Position numbers and translations under genes: made by a program. A DNA stretch of 64,000 bases, from contig OY969805.1 of NCBI GenBank assembly GCA_963703325.1, forward strand, positions 1,364,001 to 1,428,000, read 5' to 3'. Source of the DNA: Aquilonibacter sp963703325. Lineage in GTDB: Bacteria; Vulcanimicrobiota; Vulcanimicrobiia; Vulcanimicrobiales; Vulcanimicrobiaceae. The notes below the pieces were generated by a model. The model was not told where the DNA came from. It made no database searches and saw only the letters and a program-made list of their open reading frames with translations. This document shows, piece after piece, positions 25,524 to 34,785 of this stretch (position 1 is its first letter; every line of letters starts with the position of its first letter).

Positions 25524-26914
25524 TGACCTTTGACGCACGCGAGACGATTCTCGTCATTGGCCTCGGCAAGAGCGGCCTCGCTTGCGTGCGCGTGCTTCGC
25601 TCGCGCGGCGCGACGGTCTACGCAACCGACGAAAAGCTGCCAAGTGAACTGCGCGACGCCATCGACGTCGTCAATGCGACCGGCGCGAAATTCGTCACGC
25701 CCGACCAACTCGAGTCAATCGTGGGCGGACTGACCTCGGCGGTCCTGTCGCCCGGTGTGCCGCTCAACTCGCCGATGGTGCGCGCCGTGCAGGATCGCAA
25801 CGTGCCGGTGCTCGGCGAGATCGAGGTCGCGTTCCGCTTGAGCAAGGCCCCGTTGATCTCGGTCACCGGGACGAAAGGCAAGTCGACCACAACGGCACTG
25901 ATCGGACACCTGTTGCGCTCGTGCGGACGCGCCGTGCGCGTCGGCGGCAACATCGGCAACCCGCTGATCGACGAAGTGCTCGACGCGCGCACCACCGATT
26001 GGGTGGTTGCCGAAGTCTCGTCGTTCCAGCTCGAAACGATTCGCGCGTTCAAGCCGCGCGTCGCGGTGCTGCTCAACGTGGCACCGGATCATTTAGACCG
26101 CTATCATTCGATGGACGAATACGCCGAAGCGAAGTTCCGCATCTTCGCCAATCAAACGTTCGGGGATTACTTCATCGGCAATCTCGACGACGAGCGTGTC
26201 GCCTCGCTCGACGTCTCCAAGAGCGAGCGCACGATCCGCTCGCGGCAGCTTTGGTTTACCCTCAACGACCGTCACAACAATGCGACGATCTACGTGCGCG
26301 GCGATGACATCATCTATGCCCCGATCAGCGGCGATCCGCGTCCGGTCAAAGTGATGCGCAAGGACGAGATTCCGCTGGCCGGCGCGCACAACATCCAGAA
26401 CGTGATGGCCGCGCTGCTGGCAGCATACGCGGTCGGCTGCGAAACCGCGCCGCTGCGCGAGGCGGTGATGAGCTTCCGCGCGATGCCGCACCGGCTCGAA
26501 AACGTCGATGAGATCGACGGCGTGCTCTACGTTGATGATTCGAAATCGACCAATCCCGGCTCGGTGGTGGCCGCGCTGCATGCCTACACGCGCCCGATCG
26601 TGCTGATCGCCGGCGGCCGTGCCAAGGGTACCGATTTCCTCGAGATGGGCGTGGCGATTCGTCAGCGCGCGAAGGCGCTGGTGGTGATCGGTGAAGCGGG
26701 CGATGAGATCGCGTCGCACGCCAAGGGCACCGAGATCGAGCACGCTGCCTCGATGATCGAGGCGGTGCAAAAAGCGCGCGAACTTGCGTCGAGCGGCGAC
26801 GTCGTGCTGCTCTCGCCGGGCTGCGCATCGTTTGACATGTTCCGCTCGGCCGAAGACCGCGGCGAGCAATTCGCCGCCGCGGTGCACGCGTTACGGGAGC
26901 CGGCGGGTGCTTAA
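25520..26914 (+). CDS. murD: UDP-MurNAc-L-alanine:D-glutamate ligase MurD
   Basis: 464 aa. MurD adds D-Glu in the cytoplasm. There is an N-terminal Rossmann-like domain (ILVIGLGKSGLACVRVLRSRGATV), the ATP motif SVTGTKGKSTTTALIG near 115, EVSSFQLE, NVAPDHLDRY, and a C-terminal YVDDSKSTNPGSVVAAL. Two adjacent ATG codons overlap the mraY stop. A longer reading frame from 24812 is a shadow within mraY. The stop lies 8 nt into ftsW. Confidence 0.95.
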   Translation: MMTFDARETILVIGLGKSGLACVRVLRSRGATVYATDEKLPSELRDAIDVVNATGAKFVTPDQLESIVGGLTSAVLSPGVPLNSPMVRAVQDRNVPVLGEIEVAFRLSKAPLISVTGTKGKSTTTALIGHLLRSCGRAVRVGGNIGNPLIDEVLDARTTDWVVAEVSSFQLETIRAFKPRVAVLLNVAPDHLDRYHSMDEYAEAKFRIFANQTFGDYFIGNLDDERVASLDVSKSERTIRSRQLWFTLNDRHNNATIYVRGDDIIYAPISGDPRPVKVMRKDEIPLAGAHNIQNVMAALLAAYAVGCETAPLREAVMSFRAMPHRLENVDEIDGVLYVDDSKSTNPGSVVAALHAYTRPIVLIAGGRAKGTDFLEMGVAIRQRAKALVVIGEAGDEIASHAKGTEIEHAASMIEAVQKARELASSGDVVLLSPGCASFDMFRSAEDRGEQFAAAVHALREPAGA

Positions 26915-28049
26915 TATCAGCACGAGCGCTAGACCGCGCCGCTCGTACGTGGCCGCGCCGCCCGACACGCTGCTGTTCTTTGCCGTCGCATCGCTGGTCG
27001 GTATCGGCCTGGTGATGATCTTCTCCGCATCGAGTGCGGTGGCGCTGGTCGAGCACCACGACGTTGCCTACTACGCCAAACGACAGATCCTCTGGCTGAT
27101 CGTCGGATTGATCGTGGCCTACGTCACGTACCGGCTCGACTACCACAAGCTCAAAGCGTGGGCACCCTACGTGTTGGTGGCGGCAATCGTCTCGCTGCTG
27201 CTGGTGCTCGTGCCGCACGTCGGCGTGACGGTCAACGGCGCGCGACGTTGGGTCGGCGCATCGTCGGTGACATTCCAGCCGTCGGAATTTGCCAAGCTCG
27301 CGCTGGTCGTGTATCTTGCGGCGACGCTGGCGGCACGCGGCGAACGCATCGTCTCGCTGGTCAAAGGACTCTTCCCGCTGTGCATTCCGGTCGTGATCAT
27401 GGCCGTGCTCGTGCTCAAAGAACCCGACATGGGCACGGCGAGCTTGCTGGTGATGATCGCCTTTGCGATGTTCTTTGCGGCCGGTGCGCGTCTCTCGCAC
27501 CTCTTCGTGATCTTGCTCGCCACCACGCCCGCCGTGATCGTCGAAGTGCTCGCGAGCCCATACAAGCGCGAACGCGTCTTCGCGTTTTTGAATCCGTGGA
27601 AGGATCCGCAGAACGCGGGTTTCCACATCGTGCAATCCTTGCTGGCACTGGGCAGCGGCGGCATCTTCGGCGTGGGCTTGGGCGATTCGCGCGCGAAGTT
27701 CTTCTATCTGCCCGAGCAGTACACCGATTTTATCTTCTCGATCCTCGGCGAAGAGCTGGGTTTGATCGGCGCGTTTGCGGTCGTCATCCTGTTCATCGTC
27801 GTCGGCTATCGCGCGATCAAGATCGCGATCGCCGCGCCGGATCGCTTCGGGTTCTTCCTCGCGATCGGCTGTGTCTCGATCGTGGTGATTCAAGCCTTCG
27901 TCAACATCGGCGTCGTGACGTCGTCGTGGCCGGTGACCGGCGTGCCGCTGCCGTTCATTTCGTTCGGCGGCAGCTCGCTGATCGTCAATCTGATCGCGGT
28001 CGCCTTGATCGCCAACGTCGGTCGCGGGCAGCGCGTCACCGAACCGTGA
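26907..28049 (+). CDS. ftsW: FtsW-type septal peptidoglycan polymerase (SEDS)
   Basis: 380 aa from GTG 26907. SEDS glycosyltransferase that polymerises lipid II with FtsI. It has about ten transmembrane segments and the SEDS motifs: KRQILWLIVGL, GARRWVGASSVTFQPSEFAKLALV, KEPDMGTAS, YTDFIFSILGEELG and TGVPLPFISFGGSSLI. Catalytic-region Asp in KEPDMGT is present. An ftsW rather than rodA call rests on its position in the dcw cluster. The stop overlaps the following GTG by 4 nt. Confidence 0.93.
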   Translation: MLNISTSARPRRSYVAAPPDTLLFFAVASLVGIGLVMIFSASSAVALVEHHDVAYYAKRQILWLIVGLIVAYVTYRLDYHKLKAWAPYVLVAAIVSLLLVLVPHVGVTVNGARRWVGASSVTFQPSEFAKLALVVYLAATLAARGERIVSLVKGLFPLCIPVVIMAVLVLKEPDMGTASLLVMIAFAMFFAAGARLSHLFVILLATTPAVIVEVLASPYKRERVFAFLNPWKDPQNAGFHIVQSLLALGSGGIFGVGLGDSRAKFFYLPEQYTDFIFSILGEELGLIGAFAVVILFIVVGYRAIKIAIAAPDRFGFFLAIGCVSIVVIQAFVNIGVVTSSWPVTGVPLPFISFGGSSLIVNLIAVALIANVGRGQRVTEP

Positions 28050-28999
28050 CCAGCGATCCGGTCGAACGGCATCTCGAACGGCAGATCGAGGCGTTCGGGT
28101 TCATGCGCTCGCACCTGTATGCGCACACATTGGAACGTGCGCTTGCCGATTATCGTGCGCATGGCATCATGTACCGGTTCTTCGAAAACGATCCGGCGCG
28201 TAAGGCGATGTCGACACCCGGCGTGCGCCTCATGGCGGCATTCCATTTTCTTGCCCTGACCGGCGAAGCGCCGGAGATTGCGCGCCTGTTGCCGTCCTGC
28301 GGCGGTCCCGCGACGGAGTGGGACGCGCTGTGGGAAGCGATCCGTGTGCGTCTGGAATCCGACGAAGCGCGCATCGGCGAACTCTTTGCGCAGACGCCGC
28401 AGACCAACGAGGTGCTGCGCGCGACCGTGCTCACCGCCGGACTTTCGACCTTTGTGCGAGGCTGGAATCTCCCGTTGCGGCTGTTCGAAATCGGTGCGAG
28501 TGCCGGCCTAAATACGCGTATCGAAAGCGATGACTTCGTCGTCGCCGAGCGAGCTGCATGCGATCTTCACCCGCTCGACGTGAATAGCGAAGACGATTGC
28601 ACGCGATTGCTCGCCTATATCTGGGCTGATGACTCGGAACGCGTCGCACTGCTTCGGCACGCCATCGAGCGGGCGCGCATGCAGCCGCTGGCCGTCGAGC
28701 AGGCGGATATGTTCGAATGGTTGCAGCGCTGCGTCGAGCCCAAGGCGCGCTATGCAACGGTGGTCATGCAATCCGTGGTCGCCGATCATCTCACCAAAGA
28801 TGAGCGTACGCGACTTTCCAGTATCATCGAAGCCATCGGCGAGAAGGCAATGCCGAACGCTCCGTTGGGGTGGCTGCGCATGGAGTTTCATTCGGAGAGT
28901 CGCCGGTATCAGACGCGGCTGATGACGTGGCCCGGCGGATTCGACGACTTGATCGCAACCAGCACGGGACACGCGCGAGAAATCGAATGGATCGCCTGA
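28046..28999 (+). CDS. DUF2332-family protein
   Basis: 317 aa, GTG start overlapping ftsW. The pattern YRFFENDPARKAMSTPGVRLMAAFHFLALTGEAPEIARLLPS, then LRLFEIGASAGLN, fits DUF2332, which by sequence looks like a Rossmann-type (possibly methyltransferase-like) fold with a GASAGLN glycine loop near residue 150. No function is known to me. Its location between ftsW and murG, with a 13-nt overlap into murG, means it is expressed together with the wall genes, but a role there is inference. No signal peptide, so cytoplasmic. Confidence 0.75.
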   Translation: MTSDPVERHLERQIEAFGFMRSHLYAHTLERALADYRAHGIMYRFFENDPARKAMSTPGVRLMAAFHFLALTGEAPEIARLLPSCGGPATEWDALWEAIRVRLESDEARIGELFAQTPQTNEVLRATVLTAGLSTFVRGWNLPLRLFEIGASAGLNTRIESDDFVVAERAACDLHPLDVNSEDDCTRLLAYIWADDSERVALLRHAIERARMQPLAVEQADMFEWLQRCVEPKARYATVVMQSVVADHLTKDERTRLSSIIEAIGEKAMPNAPLGWLRMEFHSESRRYQTRLMTWPGGFDDLIATSTGHAREIEWIA

Positions 29000-30084
29000 A
29001 CGTCGTCTTCACCGGCGGCGGAACGGGCGGCCATCTCTATCCGGCCATCGCGATTGCTCAAGCACTTGGTAATCGCGCCAACGTCACGTTCATCGGGACG
29101 GCGGATCGGCTCGAAGCGACGATCGTACCGAATGCGGGCTATCCGCTCGTCACCATTACGAGTGCGCCGGCCAAACGCGCCTACGTCAATATCGTCGGCG
29201 CTTTTCAAGCGTTGAGCGCGCTGCGCCGCCTCAAGCCCGACATCGTGATTGCGACCGGCGGCTACGTCGCGCTACCGGTCGCGTTCGCGGCGCGGATATT
29301 GGGAAAGACGATTGCGCTGATCGAGCCCAATGCACGTCCGGGGCTGACCAATCGCTTGCTTGCGCCGTGGGTCAATGAAGTCTGGGGCGCATTCCCGAGC
29401 GGCGATCCGCGCTTTGCCGGCAAGTATGTCTATACCGGCATTCCGGTTCGCGAATCGCTGCACGCGCTGCCGGCGCGCGACGCCGCGCTCGAGCGGCTCG
29501 GCCTTTCGAACAAACGCCAGACCCTACTCGCCATGGGCGGAAGTCAGGGCGCGCGCTCGATCAACGACGCGCTGACCTCGCTGCTGACCAGCGACGGACT
29601 TCCCGACGGCTGGCAGCTCATTCACGTCACCGGCGAAAAGGAATACGACCGGGTGAAAGCTGCGCTTCGTCCCTCGACGACGCTTCGCTACGCTCGGGAT
29701 GACAATGGCGGGGTCCTACGTGCCTATCTCAACGATGTGAGCGACGCGTATGCGGCGGCGGATCTGGTGCTGGCGCGGGCAGGCGCTTCGACGCTCGGCG
29801 AGCTGACGGCCACCGGGCGTCCCGCGATTCTCGTGCCATATCCGTATGCCGCCGAGGACCATCAGCGTGCTAACGCTGAGATGGTCGCGCAGGCGGGCGC
29901 GGCCGTCGTGGTCGATGACCGCGAGCTGATCGCCGGGAAGCTGCGCGGCATTTTAGCTGACGTGACCCGCCCCAGCCGCCTCGCCGAATTGCGGGCGGCC
30001 GCGGAGCGCGGACGCGCGATCGATCCGCTTACGACAATACTCGCCCGGGTCGATGCTCTTACTATGCGGAAGAATCGAGCGTGA
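28987..30084 (+). CDS. murG: UDP-GlcNAc:lipid I transferase MurG
   Basis: 365 aa from ATG 28987. MurG converts lipid I to lipid II at the inner face of the membrane. The N-terminal FTGGGTGGHLYPAIAIA glycine loop, GGSQGARSIND and ARAGASTLGELTATGRPAILVPYPYAAEDHQ (UDP-GlcNAc site) are all present. Odd: residues about 226-241 (LRPSTTLRYARDDNGG) are encoded by a palindromic repeat inserted into a variable loop between the TGEKEYDRV and YLNDVSDAYAAADL segments, keeping the frame. The stop overlaps murC by 4 nt. Confidence 0.93.
   Translation: MDRLNVVFTGGGTGGHLYPAIAIAQALGNRANVTFIGTADRLEATIVPNAGYPLVTITSAPAKRAYVNIVGAFQALSALRRLKPDIVIATGGYVALPVAFAARILGKTIALIEPNARPGLTNRLLAPWVNEVWGAFPSGDPRFAGKYVYTGIPVRESLHALPARDAALERLGLSNKRQTLLAMGGSQGARSINDALTSLLTSDGLPDGWQLIHVTGEKEYDRVKAALRPSTTLRYARDDNGGVLRAYLNDVSDAYAAADLVLARAGASTLGELTATGRPAILVPYPYAAEDHQRANAEMVAQAGAAVVVDDRELIAGKLRGILADVTRPSRLAELRAAAERGRAIDPLTTILARVDALTMRKNRA
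29665..29706 (+). repeat. REP-like palindromic repeat translated inside murG
   Basis: The block has the CCCTCGAC...GCTCGGGATGACA architecture of the dispersed repeats at 37112 and 41770 (CCCTTCGAC...GCTCAGGGTGACA), with a longer loop. It is a multiple of three and encodes a polar, Arg-rich stretch in murG with no stop. Confidence 0.6.
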
Positions 30085-31481
30085 CGTCAGGGGGCGAGCA
30101 AGGCGCAAAGACCTGGCACTTTGTGGGCATCGGCGGGATCGGCATGAGCGCGATCGCGCGAATTCTGCTTGCACGCGGCCAGTGCGTCTCGGGCTCCGAC
30201 CTCAAGGAAACCGCGCTCATCACGCGTTTACGTGAAGAAGGCGCGCAGATAACGATCGGTCACGACGCGGCAAACATCGAGCGCGCGCACACGGTCATCG
30301 TCAGCTCGGCAATCGATCGTCGCAATCCCGAATACATCGCCGCGCAGCGTCGCAGCATTCCGCTGCTGCATCGCGGCGAGATGCTGGCCGAACTGCTGCG
30401 CAACCGCAGCGGGATCGCGATCTGCGGTACGCACGGCAAGACGACGACCACCGCGATGGTTGCCGCAGTGCTACGCGCGGGCGGCGTCGACGCAAGCCTC
30501 GTGCTCGGCGGCATCGACGGCACGCTCGACACCAACGCCTGCGATGGCCGCTCGCCGTACTTTGTTACCGAAGCCGACGAATCCGACGGCTCGTTTGCGC
30601 TACTCGATCCAAAGATCGCGGTCCTCACGAATATCGAGAACGATCATCTCCAGAGCGATGACGAATTGCCGCAGCTCGTGCGCGCGTTCGAAGAATTTCT
30701 TGGGAAGTTGCCCGAGAGTGGGTGTGCGATCATCGGTGTCGACAATCCGCTCGCCGCATCGCTAGTGGAACGCGTGCGTCGCACGCGCACGGTCACCTTC
30801 GGGTTTGGACCGCGCGCCGATGTGCGCGCGAGCAACGTGCAGTCGCAAGGGCTTGGCACATCGTTCGACGTGATCGTCGGCGACGTGTGTCTCGGAACGG
30901 TCGAGCTCAACGTGCCCGGTGCGATCAACGTGCTCAACGCGCTGGCCGCTATTGCTACCGCGCGCGAGCTCGAGGTCCCGTTTGTGCGCATCGCCGAAGG
31001 TCTGAGCGCCTTCCGCGGCGTGCGCCGGCGCTTTGACATTCTCGTGCGCAGCGACCGCATGGTGCTCGTCGACGACTACGCGCATCATCCCACCGCCGTG
31101 CGCGCGACGATTGCTGCCGCGCAGCAATATCATCGCGGACCGGTGATCGTCGCCTTTCAGCCGCACCGCTATTCGCGCACCGCGTACCTCGCGCGCGATT
31201 TTGCCGATGCGCTCAAGAACGCCGACCGTGTCTACCTTGCGCCGGTGTACGCGGCGTCCGAGCCGCCGATCCCCGGCGTGTCGGAGCGCTCGATTGGCGA
31301 GCCGCTTGTGGCGCTTGGCACGCGGGTGACCTACGTCTCGCGCGTTGACGACTTGGAAGCGCGCCTATTAGAGGAAGTGCCGCGCGGGGCGCTCGTGCTG
31401 ATGCTGGGCGCGGGGAACATCACGGAGGTCGCGGCGCGCCTCGCGCAGCGAGCCAACGAAGCCGACGTCAAAGTTTCGTGA
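30081..31481 (+). CDS. murC: UDP-MurNAc:L-alanine ligase MurC
   Basis: 466 aa, GTG start overlapping murG. MurC attaches the first amino acid to UDP-MurNAc. The N-terminal FVGIGGIGMSAIARILL Rossmann motif, ATP site CGTHGKTTTTAMVAA near 115, EADESDGSF, NIENDHL and the C-terminal DDYAHHPTAVRATI with FQPHRYSRT are diagnostic. Length is standard. murB starts 4 nt inside its end. Confidence 0.95.
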   Translation: MTSGGEQGAKTWHFVGIGGIGMSAIARILLARGQCVSGSDLKETALITRLREEGAQITIGHDAANIERAHTVIVSSAIDRRNPEYIAAQRRSIPLLHRGEMLAELLRNRSGIAICGTHGKTTTTAMVAAVLRAGGVDASLVLGGIDGTLDTNACDGRSPYFVTEADESDGSFALLDPKIAVLTNIENDHLQSDDELPQLVRAFEEFLGKLPESGCAIIGVDNPLAASLVERVRRTRTVTFGFGPRADVRASNVQSQGLGTSFDVIVGDVCLGTVELNVPGAINVLNALAAIATARELEVPFVRIAEGLSAFRGVRRRFDILVRSDRMVLVDDYAHHPTAVRATIAAAQQYHRGPVIVAFQPHRYSRTAYLARDFADALKNADRVYLAPVYAASEPPIPGVSERSIGEPLVALGTRVTYVSRVDDLEARLLEEVPRGALVLMLGAGNITEVAARLAQRANEADVKVS

Positions 31482-32440
31482 GCCTCACCAACGAGCTTGC
31501 GCTGGCGTCGCTGCTGACGGTTGCCGATCGCGCGGCGCTGCTCGAGACCTTCGGCGATCGCGTGCGCTTCGACGAGCCGCTCGCAGCGTACACCTCGTGG
31601 AAAGTCGGCGGACCGGCCGACGCCTTCGCCGTCGCGGAACGCGAAGATGAAGTCGCGCAGGTGATGGCGCTGTGCTTCAAACGGAAGCTGCCGTGGTTTG
31701 TGATCGGCAGCGGCAGCAACATGCTCGTTGGCGACGGTGGGATTCGCGGCATCGTGCTGCGTCTCGGCGGCGCCTTCACCTCGGTCGACGCGCGCGTTGA
31801 AGATGGACGCGTGCTGGTCGACGCCGGCGCGTCGGCCAAGATGGAAAGGGTCACGGCGCGCGCGGCTTCGCTCGGCGCGATCGGGATCGGGTCGCTTGCC
31901 GGCATTCCCGGGACGGTCGGCGGTTCGCTGCGGATGAACGCCGGCACCGATCGCGAGATCGGCGACTTCGTGAGCGAGATTTTGGTGCAAAGCCCGGCGA
32001 AACCCAAGCCGCACGCGATCGCGGTGCAATATTTCTACCGGCATACCACGTTGGCGCGCGATGCGATCGTCGCGCGCGTGCACATGGCGTTCGAGCAAGG
32101 TGACCCCAAGACGGTGCACGAGGAGATGCAGGCGCGCTTGGTGCGCCGCAAGAGCACGCAGCCTGTCGCGATGCCCAACGCCGGCTCCTGTTTCCGCAAT
32201 CCCGACGGCGATAAGGCGGCGCGGTTGATCGAGGCAGCCGGCGCTAAGGGATGGCGGGTCGGCGGTGCGGAAGTCTCCACGCTCCACGCCAACTTCATCA
32301 ATAATGTCGGAGGGGCGAGCGCCAAGGACGTCGCGACGCTCCTGGCTCGCATTCGCCGAACCGTGTTCGAGAAGTTCGGTGTGGAATTGCAGTTAGAAGT
32401 CCACTTGGTCGGTGTATTCGTTGATGCAGAAAAAAGCTAG
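31478..32440 (+). CDS. murB: UDP-N-acetylenolpyruvoylglucosamine reductase MurB
   Basis: 320 aa. FAD enzyme that reduces enolpyruvyl-UDP-GlcNAc to UDP-MurNAc with NADPH. Motifs: YTSWKVGGPADAFA, the FAD-contacting IGSGSNMLVGDGGIRG, AGIPGTVGGSLRMNAG (written here GIPGTVGGSLRMNAG) and NAGSCFRNPDGDKAARLIEAAG with the catalytic Ser. The short form without the type I insertion seems likely. Start GTG overlaps murC by 4 nt; its end overlaps ddl by 17 nt. Confidence 0.95.
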   Translation: MSLTNELALASLLTVADRAALLETFGDRVRFDEPLAAYTSWKVGGPADAFAVAEREDEVAQVMALCFKRKLPWFVIGSGSNMLVGDGGIRGIVLRLGGAFTSVDARVEDGRVLVDAGASAKMERVTARAASLGAIGIGSLAGIPGTVGGSLRMNAGTDREIGDFVSEILVQSPAKPKPHAIAVQYFYRHTTLARDAIVARVHMAFEQGDPKTVHEEMQARLVRRKSTQPVAMPNAGSCFRNPDGDKAARLIEAAGAKGWRVGGAEVSTLHANFINNVGGASAKDVATLLARIRRTVFEKFGVELQLEVHLVGVFVDAEKS

Positions 32441-33362
32441 AGTCGCGGTCGTCATGGGCGGATCGAGCGCGGAGCGCGAGATCTCCATTCAAACCGGTTC
32501 CGGCGTGATGCGCGCATTGCAGTCGCTCGGCTACGACGCGCAATCGCTGGACTACGATCAAAAGTTTCTCGATGCCATTCGGGAGATCGCGCCCGACGTG
32601 GTGTTCAACGCCTTGCACGGCCCGGGCGGCGAAGACGGACACGTGCAGGCGCTGCTCGACTTTCTCGGCATTCCCTACACCGGCAGCGGTGTCGAAGCCG
32701 CGGCGCTCGCAATGGACAAGCACCTCACCAAGAAGCTGCTCGCCGCCGAAGGCCTTCCGACGGCGGCGTGGGACGTTTTCGATCTCGCCGGCGGCACGTT
32801 GCCGCTGTTGCCCGGTTCGCTTGACCTGCCGCTGGTCATCAAGCCGCGCTTTGAAGGAAGCTCGCAGGGCGTGGTGATCGTGCGCACCCACGAGCAGTGG
32901 ACCAGTGCCATGCTCGCGGCCGCGAAAACCTACTCACAGATCATGGCCGAAGAATTTCTCGACGGGCGCGAGTTTACGGTGCCGATTCTGGGCGAAGAAG
33001 CGCTTCCGGTCATCGAAATCATCCCGAACGCCGACGAATTTTATACCTTCGATGCAAAGTACGCTGCGGGCGGAAGCACGCACATCGTGCCGGCCAAGAT
33101 CGACGAAGATCTCGCCGCGCGTTTGCAGATGATTGCGTTGTCAGTACACCGTCTGCTTGGGCTACGCGACTACTCGCGCACCGATTTCATCGTGACCAAA
33201 GAGGGACGCCCGCAAATTTTAGAGATAAATACGCTACCCGGTCTTACCGCAACGAGCCTTGTGCCCGATGCGTGCGCGGCCGTTGGTATTTCGTACGAAG
33301 CGCTGGTTGACCGGCTCGTGGGCTACGCGCTCTCGCGCCGCGACGTAAGGGATGTAGCATGA
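32424..33362 (+). CDS. ddl: D-alanine:D-alanine ligase
   Basis: 312 aa from ATG 32424. ATP-grasp enzyme making D-Ala-D-Ala for MurF. Motifs: VVMGGSSAEREIS, FNALHGPGGEDGHVQALLDFLGIPYTG, KPRFEGSSQGV, and metal-site EINTLPGLTATSLVPDA near the end. A GTG at 32412 would add four residues but is less likely. It overlaps murB by 17 nt and the amidohydrolase by 4 nt, so it is still in the dcw transcription unit. Confidence 0.94.
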   Translation: MQKKARVAVVMGGSSAEREISIQTGSGVMRALQSLGYDAQSLDYDQKFLDAIREIAPDVVFNALHGPGGEDGHVQALLDFLGIPYTGSGVEAAALAMDKHLTKKLLAAEGLPTAAWDVFDLAGGTLPLLPGSLDLPLVIKPRFEGSSQGVVIVRTHEQWTSAMLAAAKTYSQIMAEEFLDGREFTVPILGEEALPVIEIIPNADEFYTFDAKYAAGGSTHIVPAKIDEDLAARLQMIALSVHRLLGLRDYSRTDFIVTKEGRPQILEINTLPGLTATSLVPDACAAVGISYEALVDRLVGYALSRRDVRDVA

Positions 33363-34735
33363 CCGAACCATTCGATTGCCGTTGCCCGCATAGCGGATTT
33401 TCTCAACGCGCGTTCGACGCTGCGAAACTGTCGCTCGGGCGCCGCGCATTTATTGCCGGTGCGGCCGCAGCAACCGCGAGCGTGCTCATTCCATGGCGTG
33501 CGCGGGCGGCGGCAAACGAAGTGACCGTGCTCAAATCGGCGCGCCTGTTCGACGGCACGACGATGCATACGCCGGGCGTTTTGGTGATCAAGGGCGATCG
33601 CATCGTGTCGATGAGTGCCGGCGACGCCGGCGCGGACGCGCACGTGATCGAGCTCGGCGATGCGACGCTGATGCCCGGCTTGATTGACTGCCACACCCAC
33701 GTCGCGCCGTTCATCGTCTCCTCGCATTATCTCGTGCAGCCCGGTCACACTGCCGACAACGTTGGCGAAGCTGCGATTTACGGACTCAAGAACGCACAAT
33801 CGATGCTGCACAACGGTTTCACCACCGTGCGCGACGTCGGCGGCGGCTGGGGTGTCGACCTCGCGGTGCGTGATGCGATCGGCGAAGGTGTCTACGTCGG
33901 TCCGCAAATTTTTGCCGCGGGTCCGGCGCTCTCGATTACCGGCGGTCACGGCGACTCCAACGATCTGCCCGACTTCGTGCACGAAGACATGACAATCGAA
34001 ACCGGTGTGTCCTACGGACCGTACGGCTTCCGCGAAGTGGTGCGCGAGCACGTCAAGCGCCACACCGACCTCATCAAGATTCTCGCAACCGGCGGCGTGC
34101 TAAGCTACGGCGACGTGTGGGATATCCCACAGATGAACCTCGACGAGATTCAAGCGGTGGTCGATGAGTCGACGAAATTCAATCGCAAAGTCGCGGCGCA
34201 CTGCCACGGCGACAAAGGCATCTCGGTCGCGGTCGAAGGCGGCGTGCACTCGGTCGAACACTGCACCGGCGTGAGCGAAGCGACGCTGAAAAACATGCAA
34301 CAGCGCGGCACTGCGTTGGTACCGACGATTTGGGCGCTCGACTCGATTCTGCAACCTGGGAATCCGAATCACATTCCGCCGGGTTCGGTGCAAAAGGCCG
34401 AATATGCCGCGACGATTCGCAACGCCGGCATGCAGCGGGCGCTCGGAACCAGCGTCATCATCGCCTACGGCACCGACGCCGGCGTCTTCCCACACGACCA
34501 AAATAACAAAGACTTTGCATTGCTCGTACACATGGGTATGCGTCCGACCGACGTCATGCGCTCGGCGACCGTCACGGCGGCCGAATTGATCGGCGTCAAC
34601 GATCGCGGCACGCTTGCACCCGGAAAACGGGCTGATGTGGTCGCCTTCAACGGCGATCTCAGCCACGACATTTCTCTGATTGAGAAGCCGCCAGCCCTGG
34701 TTTTGTTGGGAGGCAAGCGGGTCAACGCCGCGTAA
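33359..34735 (+). CDS. Exported amidohydrolase-family enzyme
   Basis: 458 aa. A twin-arginine-like signal (LGRRAFIAGAAAATASVLIPWRARA, about 29-52) suggests export folded with its metals. The mature part is an amidohydrolase: metal-binding H-T-H in PGLIDCHTHVAP (about 118), a Lys-containing barrel stretch (LIKILATGGVL), AHCHGD and SVEHCTG, and D in AYGTDAGVFPHD. This is the imidazolonepropionase/prolidase-like subgroup (dipeptide or cyclic amide substrates), but the exact substrate is unknown. It follows ddl with a 4-nt overlap, so a role in wall-peptide turnover is plausible but only inferred. Confidence 0.85.
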   Translation: MTEPFDCRCPHSGFSQRAFDAAKLSLGRRAFIAGAAAATASVLIPWRARAAANEVTVLKSARLFDGTTMHTPGVLVIKGDRIVSMSAGDAGADAHVIELGDATLMPGLIDCHTHVAPFIVSSHYLVQPGHTADNVGEAAIYGLKNAQSMLHNGFTTVRDVGGGWGVDLAVRDAIGEGVYVGPQIFAAGPALSITGGHGDSNDLPDFVHEDMTIETGVSYGPYGFREVVREHVKRHTDLIKILATGGVLSYGDVWDIPQMNLDEIQAVVDESTKFNRKVAAHCHGDKGISVAVEGGVHSVEHCTGVSEATLKNMQQRGTALVPTIWALDSILQPGNPNHIPPGSVQKAEYAATIRNAGMQRALGTSVIIAYGTDAGVFPHDQNNKDFALLVHMGMRPTDVMRSATVTAAELIGVNDRGTLAPGKRADVVAFNGDLSHDISLIEKPPALVLLGGKRVNAA

Positions 34736-34785
34736 ATCCCCTAGGCCCTCGCCGACTCTGCGACGGGCGTTCTTGGAGGGTTTAC

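Noticed and set aside
26346..27893. A 515-codon minus-strand reading frame opposite murD and ftsW
   Set aside because: It is rich in Arg, His, Asp and Glu with no recognisable domain and mirrors ftsW and murD; a shadow of high-GC coding.
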